Below are positions 24,381-35,606 of a DNA stretch of 64,000 nucleotides, piece by piece. The translations under genes were made by a program, and so were the position numbers. The notes under the pieces are model-generated. The model saw only the letters and a program-made list of their open reading frames with translations, ran no database searches and was not told the DNA's origin. Source of the DNA: Marsupella aquatica (taxonomy: Eukaryota > Marchantiophyta); the NCBI GenBank assembly GCA_973895155.1, contig OZ316893.1, positions 18,662,001-18,726,000 on the forward strand, read 5' to 3'. Each line of letters begins with the position of its first letter. The first letter of the stretch is position 1.

Positions 24381-25040
24381 TCAAATCCAAGAAATGTGGC
24401 TCCTGGTAGGAGTGCCTAGTGTAGGATCAATGTCATGGTCAAGACAGTAAAACATCCCCTTCTTGGGCTGCCCATGTGCTGAGTGATCCCAAATTGTTCG
24501 ATCATGGGCAAATCCCCTATGCTGGATAAACTGTAGGCAGTCCTTGTGCCATGCCTTAGGACACCTCATGCACTGAACCAAAAAGCCATTAGCCCCATCA
24601 TTGGGCCCCTGTCCACAAGTGTGACAAATATGGAGTCCACATGATGCTGTGCCAGGAACCAAACACTGCTGACAGTAAAACCAGGCACAGAGAGGGTCTG
24701 GACATTTTCTTACCTCTTCACCAATTTTTCCAGACACATGGCACTTAAAGCAAGAATGTTCCTCATTCTTGTAGTCAACACAAAGCCATTCTCCAACATG
24801 GCCATCAGCCAGGGATATAGTTGGGCATAGCCATTGCTGACCCAAAGGATAGGAAACATTCTTATGGAAATGTCGGTGGCAAGGCCCATCACAAACAATG
24901 AGATCCCCTCCCTCATCACAAATCGCACATACATGTGGACTATTTTGGTTAATCTCAATGTCTGAGTATAAGGACAATTGAGGTGCTTGAGAGGATTCAC
25001 CTCTGCAATGATTCATGGCCTTCTGCTTATTGCGAGCCAT
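24381..25040 (-). CDS. EDM2-like tandem PHD protein carried in the CACTA (219 aa)
   Basis: A single uninterrupted minus-strand frame. The ATG at 25038-25040 (ACC ATG GC context) was chosen over an upstream GTG. The Cys/His pattern is that of the EDM2 PHD region: CAICDEGGDLIVC, CHRHFH, CFKCHVSG, CPDPLCAWFYC, HICHTCG and QCMRCPKAWHKDC, ending FYCLDHDIDPTLGTPTRSH. The last motif resembles the sequence that closes the PHD region in plant EDM2. EDM2 is a nuclear protein that reads histone marks and regulates silencing of intronic transposons. Here the methyltransferase-like part of EDM2 is absent. One expected zinc ligand is Tyr (WLCVDYKN). It lies upstream of the transposase on the same strand, about 600 bp away. 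Expression and function are unknown. Confidence 0.75.
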   Translation of the reverse strand: MARNKQKAMNHCRGESSQAPQLSLYSDIEINQNSPHVCAICDEGGDLIVCDGPCHRHFHKNVSYPLGQQWLCPTISLADGHVGEWLCVDYKNEEHSCFKCHVSGKIGEEVRKCPDPLCAWFYCQQCLVPGTASCGLHICHTCGQGPNDGANGFLVQCMRCPKAWHKDCLQFIQHRGFAHDRTIWDHSAHGQPKKGMFYCLDHDIDPTLGTPTRSHISWI

Positions 25041-25410
25041 GGTCCTGCACACTCAGACCCTACATCAGATTGTGAAACAAGAAGGAATAACAGGGTGCAC
25101 CATGACACAAAAGAATGAGGGTGCAGCATAAAATATGACATGTAACCACAAGGGTGCAGCATAAACCAATGCTTTATGGATGGCAAAGCACTAGGACTGA
25201 GCAGCGCAAATAACCTTGGCCTATGATTGGAAGCAATCACAAATATTGCAACCTGTATGCCTTTGCCTGCTGTCCAGCAGTGCTCACTCACCCTGCCTTT
25301 TTAAAATCTGTAAGGGCAACATAGAACAAATAGCAATTGAGTCTCAGCAAAGCATTGGTTCTGAAGTTTTAAAATGGACAGACTTGTTTCATTGCCTGCC
25401 TTGTGCGCAG
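25041..25410. other. Upstream region of the PHD gene
   Basis: No further gene was identified. A possible acceptor (TGATGTAG) lies just upstream of the ATG on the minus strand, so a 5' untranslated exon is possible. Confidence 0.35.
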
Positions 25411-25730
25411 GGATATGGCACCCGTGACAGAAAACAGGAAACAGGTTTCCTGGTACCAGCAAAAAGTTACTGTTACCAGGAAAAATGACAATCAAAAAAT
25501 ATTTTCAAAAAAGTCACATTTTCCAAAAAAAATTAAATAAAAACATTTTTTGGCTAGCTTTGGGCGTTGGCAAAAAAATTTTTTTGGCAAAAAAATAAAA
25601 ATTCCAAAAAAAAATTCAAAAAAATTCAAAAAAAATTACCACTCATTTTCCTGTTAACAATTTCTGTTTCCTGTTACCATTTTCTATTTGCTGTTACTGT
25701 TTGGTGTTTGCTATCGTCTGTAAATACCTC
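25411..25730 (+). mobile_element. MITE family M, copy M1 (320 bp) in the CACTA
   Basis: Flanked by a perfect 8-bp duplication GTGCGCAG (25403-25410, 25731-25738). Starts GGATATGGCACCCGTGACAG and ends GTCTGTAAATACCTC. The interior is AT-rich with AAAAAATT runs framed by CCTGTTACC/GGTAACAGG-type words. The same element occurs at 41826 and, inverted, at 52515. There is no coding capacity. An 8-9 bp duplication suggests hAT- or Mutator-type mobilisation. Confidence 0.92.
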
Positions 25731-25738
25731 GTGCGCAG

Positions 25739-26954
25739 CAGGCTAAGACTGATCAGGGCAAACAAAGCAAACACAACAATGTGCACAACAAAGCACAGAG
25801 AGCAACAAAACTCCAGCAAACTGGGACTCAGGCAAGAGATACGACCATAAAGGTGACACACACTTCCGCAAAGGTCAAAAGCCTTCTACATCTTAAGGTG
25901 CTGGACACATTTGTTATAGAACCGTAAGTTACTATACTCTCAACAAGCTTTCTCCTTGTGAGGTCGTTTAAACCATCCTAGACTGTTATCTGATCAAGCC
26001 AGTCTATTCACTCAACAACAAACTTTTAGCAACGGCTGTCAGTTGCCAACGCTTGATTCTCATGTTTTAAGCTCCATTTGCTGCGCATAAGAAACTCAGA
26101 AGTACAATGAACTCTCTAATGCAACAATGTGCTATTAACAGGACACGATGGAGAGAACTGTCTGACACAATGAGAGTGAATTGTTTAAGTACATTCATCA
26201 TATATAATGTCAGATGGTACATAGCAATTAAGGCAGCGAATAGTCCATGTATTTTTATCTTGAATTTTGGATTCAAGTAGTGAGAACTATAAATTTATAT
26301 ATTCAAGTAGTGAGAGCTACAAATTTAAATTTGATGGGACAGTTTTCCAGTTCAGGGTCCTGCTGCGCTTTATATACAGCAACAACCTGAGCTCCATGAC
26401 AAAACCCACCCGCAAGCTGAAGCCTCTGGACAGAGACAAGAAAATCTGTGAAAGAAAGTAGAGCGCAACTTAACAAAAACAGTCATAACAAAAACAGTCA
26501 TAACAAAAACAGTCATGGACTTGAAAGATTGAGCAAGTCTAGGCGCGGACTAGAGAGTGGCTATAGGATGAACAACCTAAAACTGTACAGGAACTAGGGG
26601 GATCTACAAGCAATTTAGGCAATGCTAGAACCCAACAAACAAGACAGGGACCAACGTGAACTTAGGCAATGCTAGAACCCAACCAACAAAACAGATCAGC
26701 CTTCCACTCAGGCAGAAACAATCCTGGCCCACTCAGGCAGTAAATAGGGTCGAGCCAAAAAAATTTGGCATCAATTTCTCAAACACCAAATGTTGCCAAT
26801 GCTAACACAATGAAATACTGGAAGAGATAGAAAGAGATGTGATGCCTAGCCAGGAATCACTAGCCTGGTTTACATGGTAAAGCAGAAGTGTACCCTGGAA
26901 ACACCTTAGTATAGGAACAAAAACAAAGGAAAATATAAACAATTAAGGGTGACT
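25739..26954. other. CACTA interior without recognised genes
   Basis: AT-rich sequence with short local duplications: TTCAAGTAGTGAGA twice at 26270-26310, AACAAAAACAGTCAT three times at 26470-26515, and TAGGCAATGCTAGAACCCAA twice at 26610-26670. No coding frame was supported. Confidence 0.45.
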
Positions 26955-29900
26955 ATGGAACCCGGGCCGAGGCCGGAATTAAGGACGCCGGGGGAGAGAA
27001 CACGATTAGGGTTAGGGCGCGCTAAGCGTCAGCGGCTAGGGGTGACCAACGGGAGGGAAGACCAGAAGAGGAGAGGGGTAAGGACCGCTCGCGAGGAATA
27101 GTGGGTCATTTGCAAGAACAAATTGGGCAGACGACTACGAGAGGCCAAATGCTGTCAGCTGCTTAGGCAAGCACTCGGGGTGGGAACAGATACCAACGAT
27201 CGACTCAAGGAGGGTATGAGCAACGTCAATCAAGCGGCACATTTTTGGGGATGCCTGTTCGAACGGGCAGGTGAGTACGTCAGGACTTACGAGGACAAAG
27301 AATCAGAGAGAGCAGCTCGAGAACGGCAGGAGCTCGCTCGGCTCTGGGAACTGTAGAAGACGGCTTTCTTAGGAGGAGAACTTATCAAGGCCGAGTTCTT
27401 GTGGACTCCTACTGCCAATCAGCTCGATGACCTTCTGTTTTGCGAAAACAGAATTGTCGGCATCCGGGAAGCCATCAATCGCTGCAACGACCTACACTGG
27501 GAGTTGAAGGGTAACACGAAGGGGTGGACGAAGGCAACCTTGCTAGGAGAAATATCCACAACAGCCGAGATGAAGAGGAAAGGAAACAACAACGAAGAGG
27601 CCACCCTGGCAAAAAGAACGAGGTCGGCGGCACCAAGGAAGCCAGTAGAGCAGTAGAGCAGGAGGCAGGGAGAAGCCGAAGAGGAAGAGGTCGATCCCAT
27701 CAATGCCATTCCAACAAATGATGACACCTGGAAAGGCTGGGCGGCGACCCTACCAGAGGAAGTGCAATTACACTTTGCACGGGAGGAGGATGCATGCTTT
27801 ACGGCCATGTAGACCAAGAAGTACCAGGGCTTCATGGCCGGATCCGGCTTGGAGACTTTTGTAAGATTACCATGGCTGAAGCAGGAGGTGTCGGACTCAG
27901 ACTTATTAGAATTCGTGGGATCATGGGAATCCGAGACCAATTCCACGAGGGTGTATGGGAAGGATTTCTATCTCACTCCCCGGGTGATTGCCGAGGTGTT
28001 TGGCTTGCCGGTGGGTAATAAGACCAAGGTTGATACCAGGAAGACCTTACCTGACAAGGAGTTCCGGTCGTTCCCAGGACCATCAACGAAGAATGGCTTC
28101 TTCCGGAACACCTGCACCAACCCACACATCGGAGAGATGATCGATTTCTTGCGGGTGACCATGCATTGTAACTTGCCGAGGGCAGAGATCGGCAAGGCTC
28201 AGGTCTACCTGGCAGAAAGGCCAGACCCAAGCCGGGATTACAACGGGTACCTCCTCAACCAACTGAAGAAAATCTTGAAGGAGGAACAGCAGGTGATCGG
28301 CGTGGGAAGCGTGTCCCGGCTTGGCTATCACATGCCGCTGTTGTGCCGGTATGCCAGAAGTCAAATCTTTGCCCCAGTACTTCCCCTATCGGCAAGGGCA
28401 CCGGAGGAGGTTCCGGAGCAGGGGCCGGCACCAGAGAAGCCCAACCAGCACGATAGTCCGACGATCGAGCAGGTGTTTTGGTCAAGGAAAGAAGACTTGC
28501 CGATGTAGCAATCAGGCATGTAGAATCTGCTGAAAATGCTGGAGAAGGAGAGAACGGCACCAGCAACGGCAACGGCAATGGCACCGGTACAGGACACTAC
28601 CCCAGAGGCCGGCCTAAGCCGACTCAGGAGGGAAAACCCCTTTATCGGAGCCAAGGAGAGAGGGAAGCCGGAACACAAGCCGGGAGTACAAATGTACGTG
28701 GGAGCCTCAAGCCCTGAATCAAAGGCAGAGCAGCCTAAGGCTCCTTCCCGCCGAGAATAGAGGGAGACGACAGCTTGGAAACCAGAGGAACTAGAGCCCA
28801 TGATCGGTAAGGCCGTTTGCACGACAGGACCAGGGGAACAAAGGGAGAAGCCGGGAGTCCAAGTAGTGGAGGAGGCGGTGGAGGACTACAGCAATGATAA
28901 CTCCAGCTATGGGTCGGATCATCATGTTCCAGGAGTAAGGACCTGTGGCCGATTTATCCCCACGCTTCCAAGAGTAGTTCGAGGGGACCCCACCCAGCAA
29001 AGTAGCCCCGAGTCTCCCCCACCAGAGGTTGCTCCCCCGAGCTTTGACGGCATAAAGCAGACGGCACAAGAATTTCAGGAGCAACTTAGGGAGGAAGAGA
29101 AAGCAGCCCTGGCTAGGGAGAAAGATTTACCAGGAGGAGATTGGCCGGAGGACATCAGGCGGCTTGCCGAAAAAAGAAGCAACCCTCTTGCCACCATAGA
29201 AGAAATCCGCAAGGCGGCTTGGGAGCAGAGGCCGCGGTGGTTGATGCCGATGACTTCTAGTTACTCCACCTATGCTAAGGATAGAGCCATGGAGTACGGG
29301 GAGATGTGTGGGGACCTGGCGCTCAGCATCTTTGGGGAGGAGTTGGAGCAAGGACCCTTTTTCCAGAGGGAGATGTTGGAAAAGCACCGATTAGAAGAAG
29401 CGGTGTCTTTGGAGAGAAGCAAGAAGGACAAGGTCATCCGGCGGCTTAGGGAGAAGGAAGCCGAGGCGGAAGTCCTGCAGGTAGCCAAGAAAGCCCAAGA
29501 TGAGCTACAGATTAAGCGGCATGAGCTAAACATCATGCAGGGGCAGTTGGATACCGCTCAGTCTGACAATCAGATTATCAAAGATAAACTGACTCGGACC
29601 CAAGGAGAGTTGGTCGGTGCAGTCAAGGAAAGAGAGAAATGGAAGCGAGAGCTAAGGGATGCAGAGGAGGCCCACTTAGCAGCCAACAATCAGGCCATGG
29701 CGGAGAACCAGAGAAGGGAGAGGGCGTTGAAAGGAGAGCTCAAAGATATCCGCGGAGCCCTTGAGCAGAAGGAAGCAGAGTTAGGGAAATCCTATCAAGG
29801 GATTATTGCACTGCAGTAGGAGCTTGCATCCCTAACGGCCAGCTTCAAGGCCGACCTACATGAAAAGGACGACCAGCTCAACCAGAGTTATGCCAAGATG

Positions 29901-30680
29901 AATAAGATGGAGTCTATGGTCGTAGTAGAGCTCGACAAGGAGCTAAGAGCAACCCAGGAGGAGAGGGCTACCTTAAAGAAAGAATTGGAGGAAGCCAATA
30001 AGGAGCTGGAGGAGGCACGCAAGGACCTAGACGAGACCCAGGAGGAGTTGGAGGAAATCACGAGGAAGATGGAGAACCTACAGCGGCGGGCCGACAACCA
30101 AACGGAGCGGCTAAAGACACAAGCCGCAGTATTTAAATGCTTGGCTTCATCAGGTCCAACTCCAATTGGGGGAACCCAGTTACCAGGGGTAGTATTGGCC
30201 GAAGGACAAGCCAAAACACTCACCCCGGTGCCGAAGGTAAGTGGCAAGGGGAAGGAACCGGCTGTCGAAATAGGGAAGAAGAAGAAGCGGAAACCTTATA
30301 GGTCTGGGAGTTATACGGCTTCTCAAGCCGTTGTGACCGAGAAGATAAACCCGACATCAATCTCCGGCATCGACACGGCGGTGGATCCACCAGTCCTAGG
30401 AAGTGGAGATGGCAAGGCCGAGGTCGGGAGAACCAGTAATGCTGCCGAGGTACCGGATCCTCCACTAGAACATGTCGGGGAGGCCGTAGCCATATTAGAG
30501 GCCGTAGCCATATCAGAGGCCGTGACCGATGCTGAGGCCAAAGCCGAGGGTGGACCCAGTCAGGCCGATGAAGAGTTGACTCGGTCAGGGGCAGGTAATC
30601 TGTCAGAAGACGGACCAACGGCAGTGGCTGCAGAGGAAGCATTGGGGGCGTCCATTGAGGACCAGCCACCGGTGTCGTGA
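26955..30680 (+). pseudogene. gypsy-2 extra ORF, one 1242-codon frame with eight in-frame TAG codons
   Basis: A single frame runs from ATG 26955 to TGA 30678-30680 with no frameshift. Eight internal stops, all TAG, lie at 27099, 27354, 27654, 27810, 28506, 28521, 28758 and 29817. Domain order: basic N-terminus; gag-like domain (27840-28380) with LETFVRLPW, LLEFVGSW, YLTPRVIAEVFGLP and YNGYLLNQLKKIL; Pro/Glu-rich linker; a long coiled coil (29060-30110, for example LKKELEEANKELEEA); KGKEPAVEIGKKKKRK, an NLS-like patch; then an acidic Ala/Glu tail. It parallels the extra ORF at 7858-10173. Each TAG sits where Gln would fit, so CAG-to-TAG change is the simple reading; amber readthrough is the alternative. 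Confidence 0.8.
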
Positions 30681-31604
30681 TGGTGTAAGGGCGCCGTCCC
30701 TTTTAGGGAGGGCGGACATGGAGGTAGGAGGCGTGAGTGGGCAGGGCGGGCGCTGATCTCCAAGTTTAGACTTAGGATCAGGACCAGGAGACGGCCCTGA
30801 CACTTAGATTAGTGGGATTTCGGATCCACGGGTGAGGACGACACTTGTGCTCCTGCCTCGCTGTACATAGGTAGATTATAGTTAGGTAGATTACAGTTAG
30901 GTAGATTATAGTAGGTAGATTAGGCTTACGCTGCAAGGAATCAGACGGATCCACAACCAGGATAAGTACCTGGGCTGCGGGGAGTTTAGGGCCTCTTCTT
31001 TAGCAAGTTTTTAGTTGCACCAGCAGGGCTGGGATCAAGTAGTAAGAGAAGCTCTCGGTTAGTTATACAGTGACCCTTGTGTATATTCATGTTTCCTCAT
31101 ACCTAAGAACTGAATAGAGTTGGCCTCACGGCTTAGTTCGCAGAGCTTGTGTATGAGATGTACTGTTTGTATGGCAAGTGCATGGTATAACTCAGTCAGA
31201 AGGAGTTATTTTGCTATTTGTGTGTCGCATTAACTTGTGTGAAGAGTGCCCACATCAACTAATAGAGGAATAGAAGTAAGCAGGGGAGTGAGAGTTGGAT
31301 GTGTCGAGCTGAGAGAGGTCTTAGCGGCTTAACCAAGCCAATTGGGGATCATTTCGGCGGCGGAATCCAAACATACCTAATGGAAGACCAGGAGAGGAAT
31401 ACAAGGGAGGGCCTAGAATAGGCCGGCTAAGTATCTCATGACCCGATGAAGGATCTGTCCAGTATATGTGTGTAAAATGTTAATAATAGTAGTTGAAGGA
31501 GAGTTAGCAGCGTCCCATGCCGCTAAGCCACGGAAACGGCCTCGCCAAGGACGAAACCTGTAGGAATCGGCTTGAGCAAGGGGGTTTCTTGGGTTTGGGG
31601 AGCC
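30681..31604 (+). repeat. Probable gypsy-2 3' LTR and leader
   Basis: The region follows the purine-rich tract near 30700. It contains a triplicated TAGATTA(T/C)AGTTAGG word at 30870-30925. Around 31345 a CATTTCGGCGGCGGAATCC sequence could be the PBS side of an LTR end. The exact LTR borders cannot be fixed without a second copy. Confidence 0.45.
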
Positions 31605-31691
31605 ATGGGACGCACCACAAGAGATATAGCAGCATTTGAGGCAATAATTGCCAGACGACAAAAAGACAACACAATAACTTATCAAAACTGA
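31605..31691 (+). pseudogene. Possible gypsy gag start (28 codons)
   Basis: ATG at 31605 opens MGRTTRDIAAFEAIIARRQ and meets TAA after 28 codons. The location, after an LTR-like region, suggests a truncated Gag start by analogy with 11276. This is weak. Confidence 0.3.
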
Positions 31692-32416
31692 ACACAGGCT
31701 CAAACACAAAAAATTGATGCTAAGGAGGAACTACAGGAGACATACACAAAGTGGGCGCAGTTACATCCGTAGGATGGCATTCACCATGGGTTGGTTAGCT
31801 ACATTTAATCACGAGCACTTGGCATCTTTCTTGCTTTGAATTCGTTCATCTATCGATGCACCCTGTAGTTGCACTCAATTTGAAGATTGGGCAGTCCCTG
31901 CATTTCTCATCCACCCAGAGCGGGGTTATTTGGGATTTCTCTACTGGACCATTTTGAGAGTTTTCAATGTCTAGGTTTAGGGTAGGAGAGTGTGTGCATT
32001 TGGGGTACGTGGTACTGCATCCTACTCTTTAGGAGAACTCTCCCTGCGTCCGGAATATCAGACAGAGGAATATCAGACAGATAACAGACAGGCACAGTTG
32101 GCAATCGACAGACCAAGCGTAGTGCCCTGAAACAGACTACAAATCAGCAATAGAACTCACTCTGCATTCCTCCCCATGGCCCTACGTTATTGTGAGTAGA
32201 ATGGAACGGGATTTTTATTGGTGTTCAACAGAAGAAATCTGTCTCTAGATCTGGACGCTCTAGAGGCTCTGGAAGAGAAAATTCAGTGTCACAGATTGAA
32301 ACGGCGGTGGCATTAGCATGCAGCAAAACAAATCTCTTTGTGGGAAACGAGAAGCTTGACTCCCAATTAGAGTCCCAAAAAGACAAAGAAGCTCACTCTA
32401 CAAATGGAGATGGAGG

Positions 32417-32640
32417 GGAACTCGTCCTCCGCTCACAGCTCGTCCTCCGCTTGCAGCTTGTCCTCCGCTCGCAGCTTGTCCTCCGCTCGCAGCTCAGCCC
32501 GAGCTCGTCCTTCGCTCTCCGCTCATCCTCCGCTCGCAGCCCGAGCTCATCCTTCGCTCTCCGCTCATCCTCTGCTCGCAGCCCGAGCTCGTCCTTCGCT
32601 CTCCGCTCATCCTCCGCTTGTAGCACATCCTCCGCTCCTC
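32417..32640. repeat. Tandem repeats of 18 bp and 42 bp (Leu/Ser-rich frames)
   Basis: Three or four copies of an 18-bp GCTTGTCCTCCGCTCGCA-type unit are followed by three copies of a 42-bp unit built from it. Because both periods divide by three, frames stay open on both strands and give repetitive Leu/Arg or Ser/Ala peptides. No protein family is recognised. Confidence 0.85.
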
Positions 32641-32710
32641 ACCCGCAACTTGGAGGGAATGTAAAGAAGCTATTGCAATGCCATTCGATCAAAGCTCCTG
32701 GAAACATGTA

Positions 32711-33724
32711 GCGCCCAAGTCCTACCGAGGTGCTCCGCCGAACGCGCGCAACACACTCAAAAACAATAGCAGCCTGAATGGCTTCGGGTCGGAGCTCCTC
32801 CTCTAAAGCTTGCAAATGGTCAATAGTATAGGTCCAGGTCCAACGCTTCACTGAAACAATGCCTCGCCCAACACTTGCCCGACGTTACGCAGCGTAGTGA
32901 TAAAGTCCCAAGAGCACTTAAACTTTGTGCAACCCTAAAGGTGAGAGCACTCCGTGCGGAAACTGATATGTGCGCACCAAGAAACCACGAGATTCAACAT
33001 AGCAGATCGATGGTTTTTGGGAAAAAGGGCCCTCGCGAGAATGGTGAACACTTGTGCTGGAAACAATGTCGCCCCCTAAACCTGGTCATGTTTACCGTTG
33101 GATGAGCTTAAAAGACACACAACATCTACAATAGGGTAATTCACTTACCCTAAAACTCCTAAAAATGTCCTGACCCCCATAAGACCACAATACAAGGGAA
33201 GCTAAATGATTCTACAACCCCATCTAAACTTTAACTCAAGGGAAGCCCACCTCCCACCCATAAGCAGCCCCGGGCCAAATAAGGTCATTTCTGGTGATTT
33301 CTTATAGGAGTCCTCCCATATCATACCACAATGACATTATATGAGGTCCTGATAATTAAAAAGAGAACCCCAATATTCCAAAATGTTTATGCCCCACTAG
33401 TGCATGGAGAATAGTATGTAGAGAGTCATGCAACCCTTCTTAAATGGAGTACCCCTAAATGACCCGATGTATGACTTTGGACTAAAAGAACCACTAGTTG
33501 CAGTCATTAGATCTCAATTTTTGTCATTGCCAAAGACACACCATTAAAAGTTCATGTCACGATCAATTATTACCCCTACTCTAAAATCGGCCTGGCAATA
33601 ATCACACATCGATCAAAACGTGTTAATAATTTGTGTGAACTCTCTTATTTAAGGAAAATAGTGAAGTTTATTATAGTATTGAATGATATGGTATACCATA
33701 TATGTACTATTTTGATTAGCACTT
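32711..33724. other. CACTA interior, no gene recognised
   Basis: Only short open frames without family features are present. The density of GTCATT-type motifs rises towards the right end. Confidence 0.45.
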
Positions 33725-35606
33725 ATGGGGCCCCAAAAAATTTGGGTCCAAGGAATTACACATTCACATGTGATAATATGTGATATACTATGTCATTTTT
33801 TAATTCATGACAACCCCAATGACTGCACAAGGGACCACTTAAATGACCAAATGTCCAATAATTTGTCTTATATGACACTTAATATGACCATTTCAATGAC
33901 ATTATTTGTAGTCAAAATTGGTTTTTATGACACAACATTTGAATTATATGACATGCAAAATGATGGCGCCAATGACCCTCACTTCAGTCATTGGCATTAA
34001 TGAATACCCTTAATCCAAAATGACCCAATGAAATTATGCTCCTCTTGTAGTGCCCAAAGTTCCATAATGCCTTCCCTAAACGCAAAAACATGTCTGAACA
34101 TTTATTATGCTACAACTAGTGGTCGGGGAATAGAAAGTATAGTATCCCCCACCTAGTGGAAGGGTTGTGAGCTCTATCGACGGCGTGGCACTCATTCTTA
34201 CATTTAGTCCCTAGCCCCAAATTGATCATTTGTGCTTTTGCTTAATGACTGCATGAGGGACCACACAAATGACCACAAGTCCAGTCACTTGACTTATATG
34301 ACCACCCATATGACAGTTTTAATGACTCTACTTTTGGTCATTGGCATTTATGACGGTCCATTGGTCACATATGACCCATTAAAGGCCCTAGTACCTCCAA
34401 AGAGAGCCCGCTTTAGATTCCTTGCAAGGTTAGAATATTCCTCTTCCCTAAACCCACACCATACAGGGAAGCATGACTCCCCTGCCCATTCCATTGGTGC
34501 AGCACCACCTCTTGGAGAACCAAAAAACAACTTTTATTTGCCTTTGGATATGATGGTGTGCATGCATGGTAACACTTTTGGCAAATCACTCCAAAGTCGT
34601 ACAACTTGGGAGTGATTTCCCCAAAGGTGCATCATGCCTTAAGTAAATGCAAAAACATGTGTCCAAAGTGTTTATGTCGCAACTAGTGGTTGGACAATGA
34701 TGAGTATAGTGTCCCGCACCTAGTGGAGGGGTTCTCACCTCTATGTGGGGCCACAAGGCACTCTAGGGCTTCATTTGCCTTTGGATACGATGGTATGCAT
34801 CTATGGTGACACTTCTAGCAAAGTTGTATGACTTGGGAGTAATTTCCCCAAAGGTGCATCATGCCTTAAGTAAACGCAAAGACATGTGTTCAAATTGCTA
34901 CTGCCGCAACCAATGGGAGGACAATGATGAGTATAGTGTCCCGCACTTAGTGGAAGGGTTATCAACTCTATCAATGACTCTACAATTATGACCGGTGTCT
35001 GGAATGACTATTGAGTATTTTAATCTTGATATCTCTTGGGTTCTTTAATGACTCTATAAGTAGTCATTTATGCAATAAGTCCATAATGATTGTATGTTAT
35101 TGTAAACATTGATATATCGTGATTTTTAGAGTGACCCTATATTTAGTCATTTATTAGAGAAGTCCATAATGACGGTATGTTGTTGTAAACACTGATATTT
35201 CTTATTTTCAGATTGATCCTATATTTTGTCATTTAACACCGTTGGTTAAAATGACGGAAATACATTTTTTGTCATTTATCATCGTTATCCAAAATGACCC
35301 AAATATATTTTTGGTCATTTCAATCATTGTCCAAAGTGACTATAATGGTGCTAAACACTGATTTATCATTGGTGTTATTTATTGCGTCATTTAGGACATG
35401 TGTCTAAATTGACCATTTTAGGAAATTTGTGTCATTTTGGTCGCAACAATCATTACAGACATTGTACAAAATGACACAAAAGTTATCATTTTGTCATTTC
35501 AGTATATTGGTCATTGTGGACGGTCATTCTCCTGTCATTCTTTTTGTGTCATTAGAAATTTTGGTCATTTATTCATTTCCGTCATTGGGTGATTGATCAT
35601 AAAGGG
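33725..35606. repeat. CACTA right subterminal repeat region
   Basis: Many short motifs ATGACC, AATGAC and GTCATT(T) in both orientations, becoming very dense at 35030-35600. This mirrors the left end (11661-12371). Binding of a TnpA-like protein is inferred from the En/Spm model. Confidence 0.8.
34541..34990 (+). repeat. Direct duplication with about 237-bp period in the CACTA right arm
   Basis: CCTTTGGATA...AAAGGTGCATCATGCC...GATGAGTATAGTGTCCCGCAC recurs with a 237-bp offset (34541 and 34778). A third, more diverged partial copy lies near 34044-34170. Confidence 0.8.

Larger units (their letters stand above)
26955..31691 (+). mobile_element. Ty3/gypsy fragment gypsy-2 nested in the CACTA
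   Basis: The order repeats that of gypsy-1: an extra ORF with the gag-like domain and coiled coil, a purine-rich tract (TTTTAGGGAGGGCGGACATGGAGG near 30700), an LTR/leader-like region and a gag-like start at 31605. Integrase and the rest of pol are missing. No target duplication was found, so the borders are approximate, and the left border is set at the ORF start. Confidence 0.65.

Noticed and set aside
27419-27946. Minus-strand 175-codon ORF
   Set aside because: Shadow of the gypsy-2 plus-strand frame; no family features.
30220-30803. Minus-strand Pro/Leu-rich ORFs
   Set aside because: Complement of the acidic Ala/Glu-coding tail of the gypsy-2 extra ORF.
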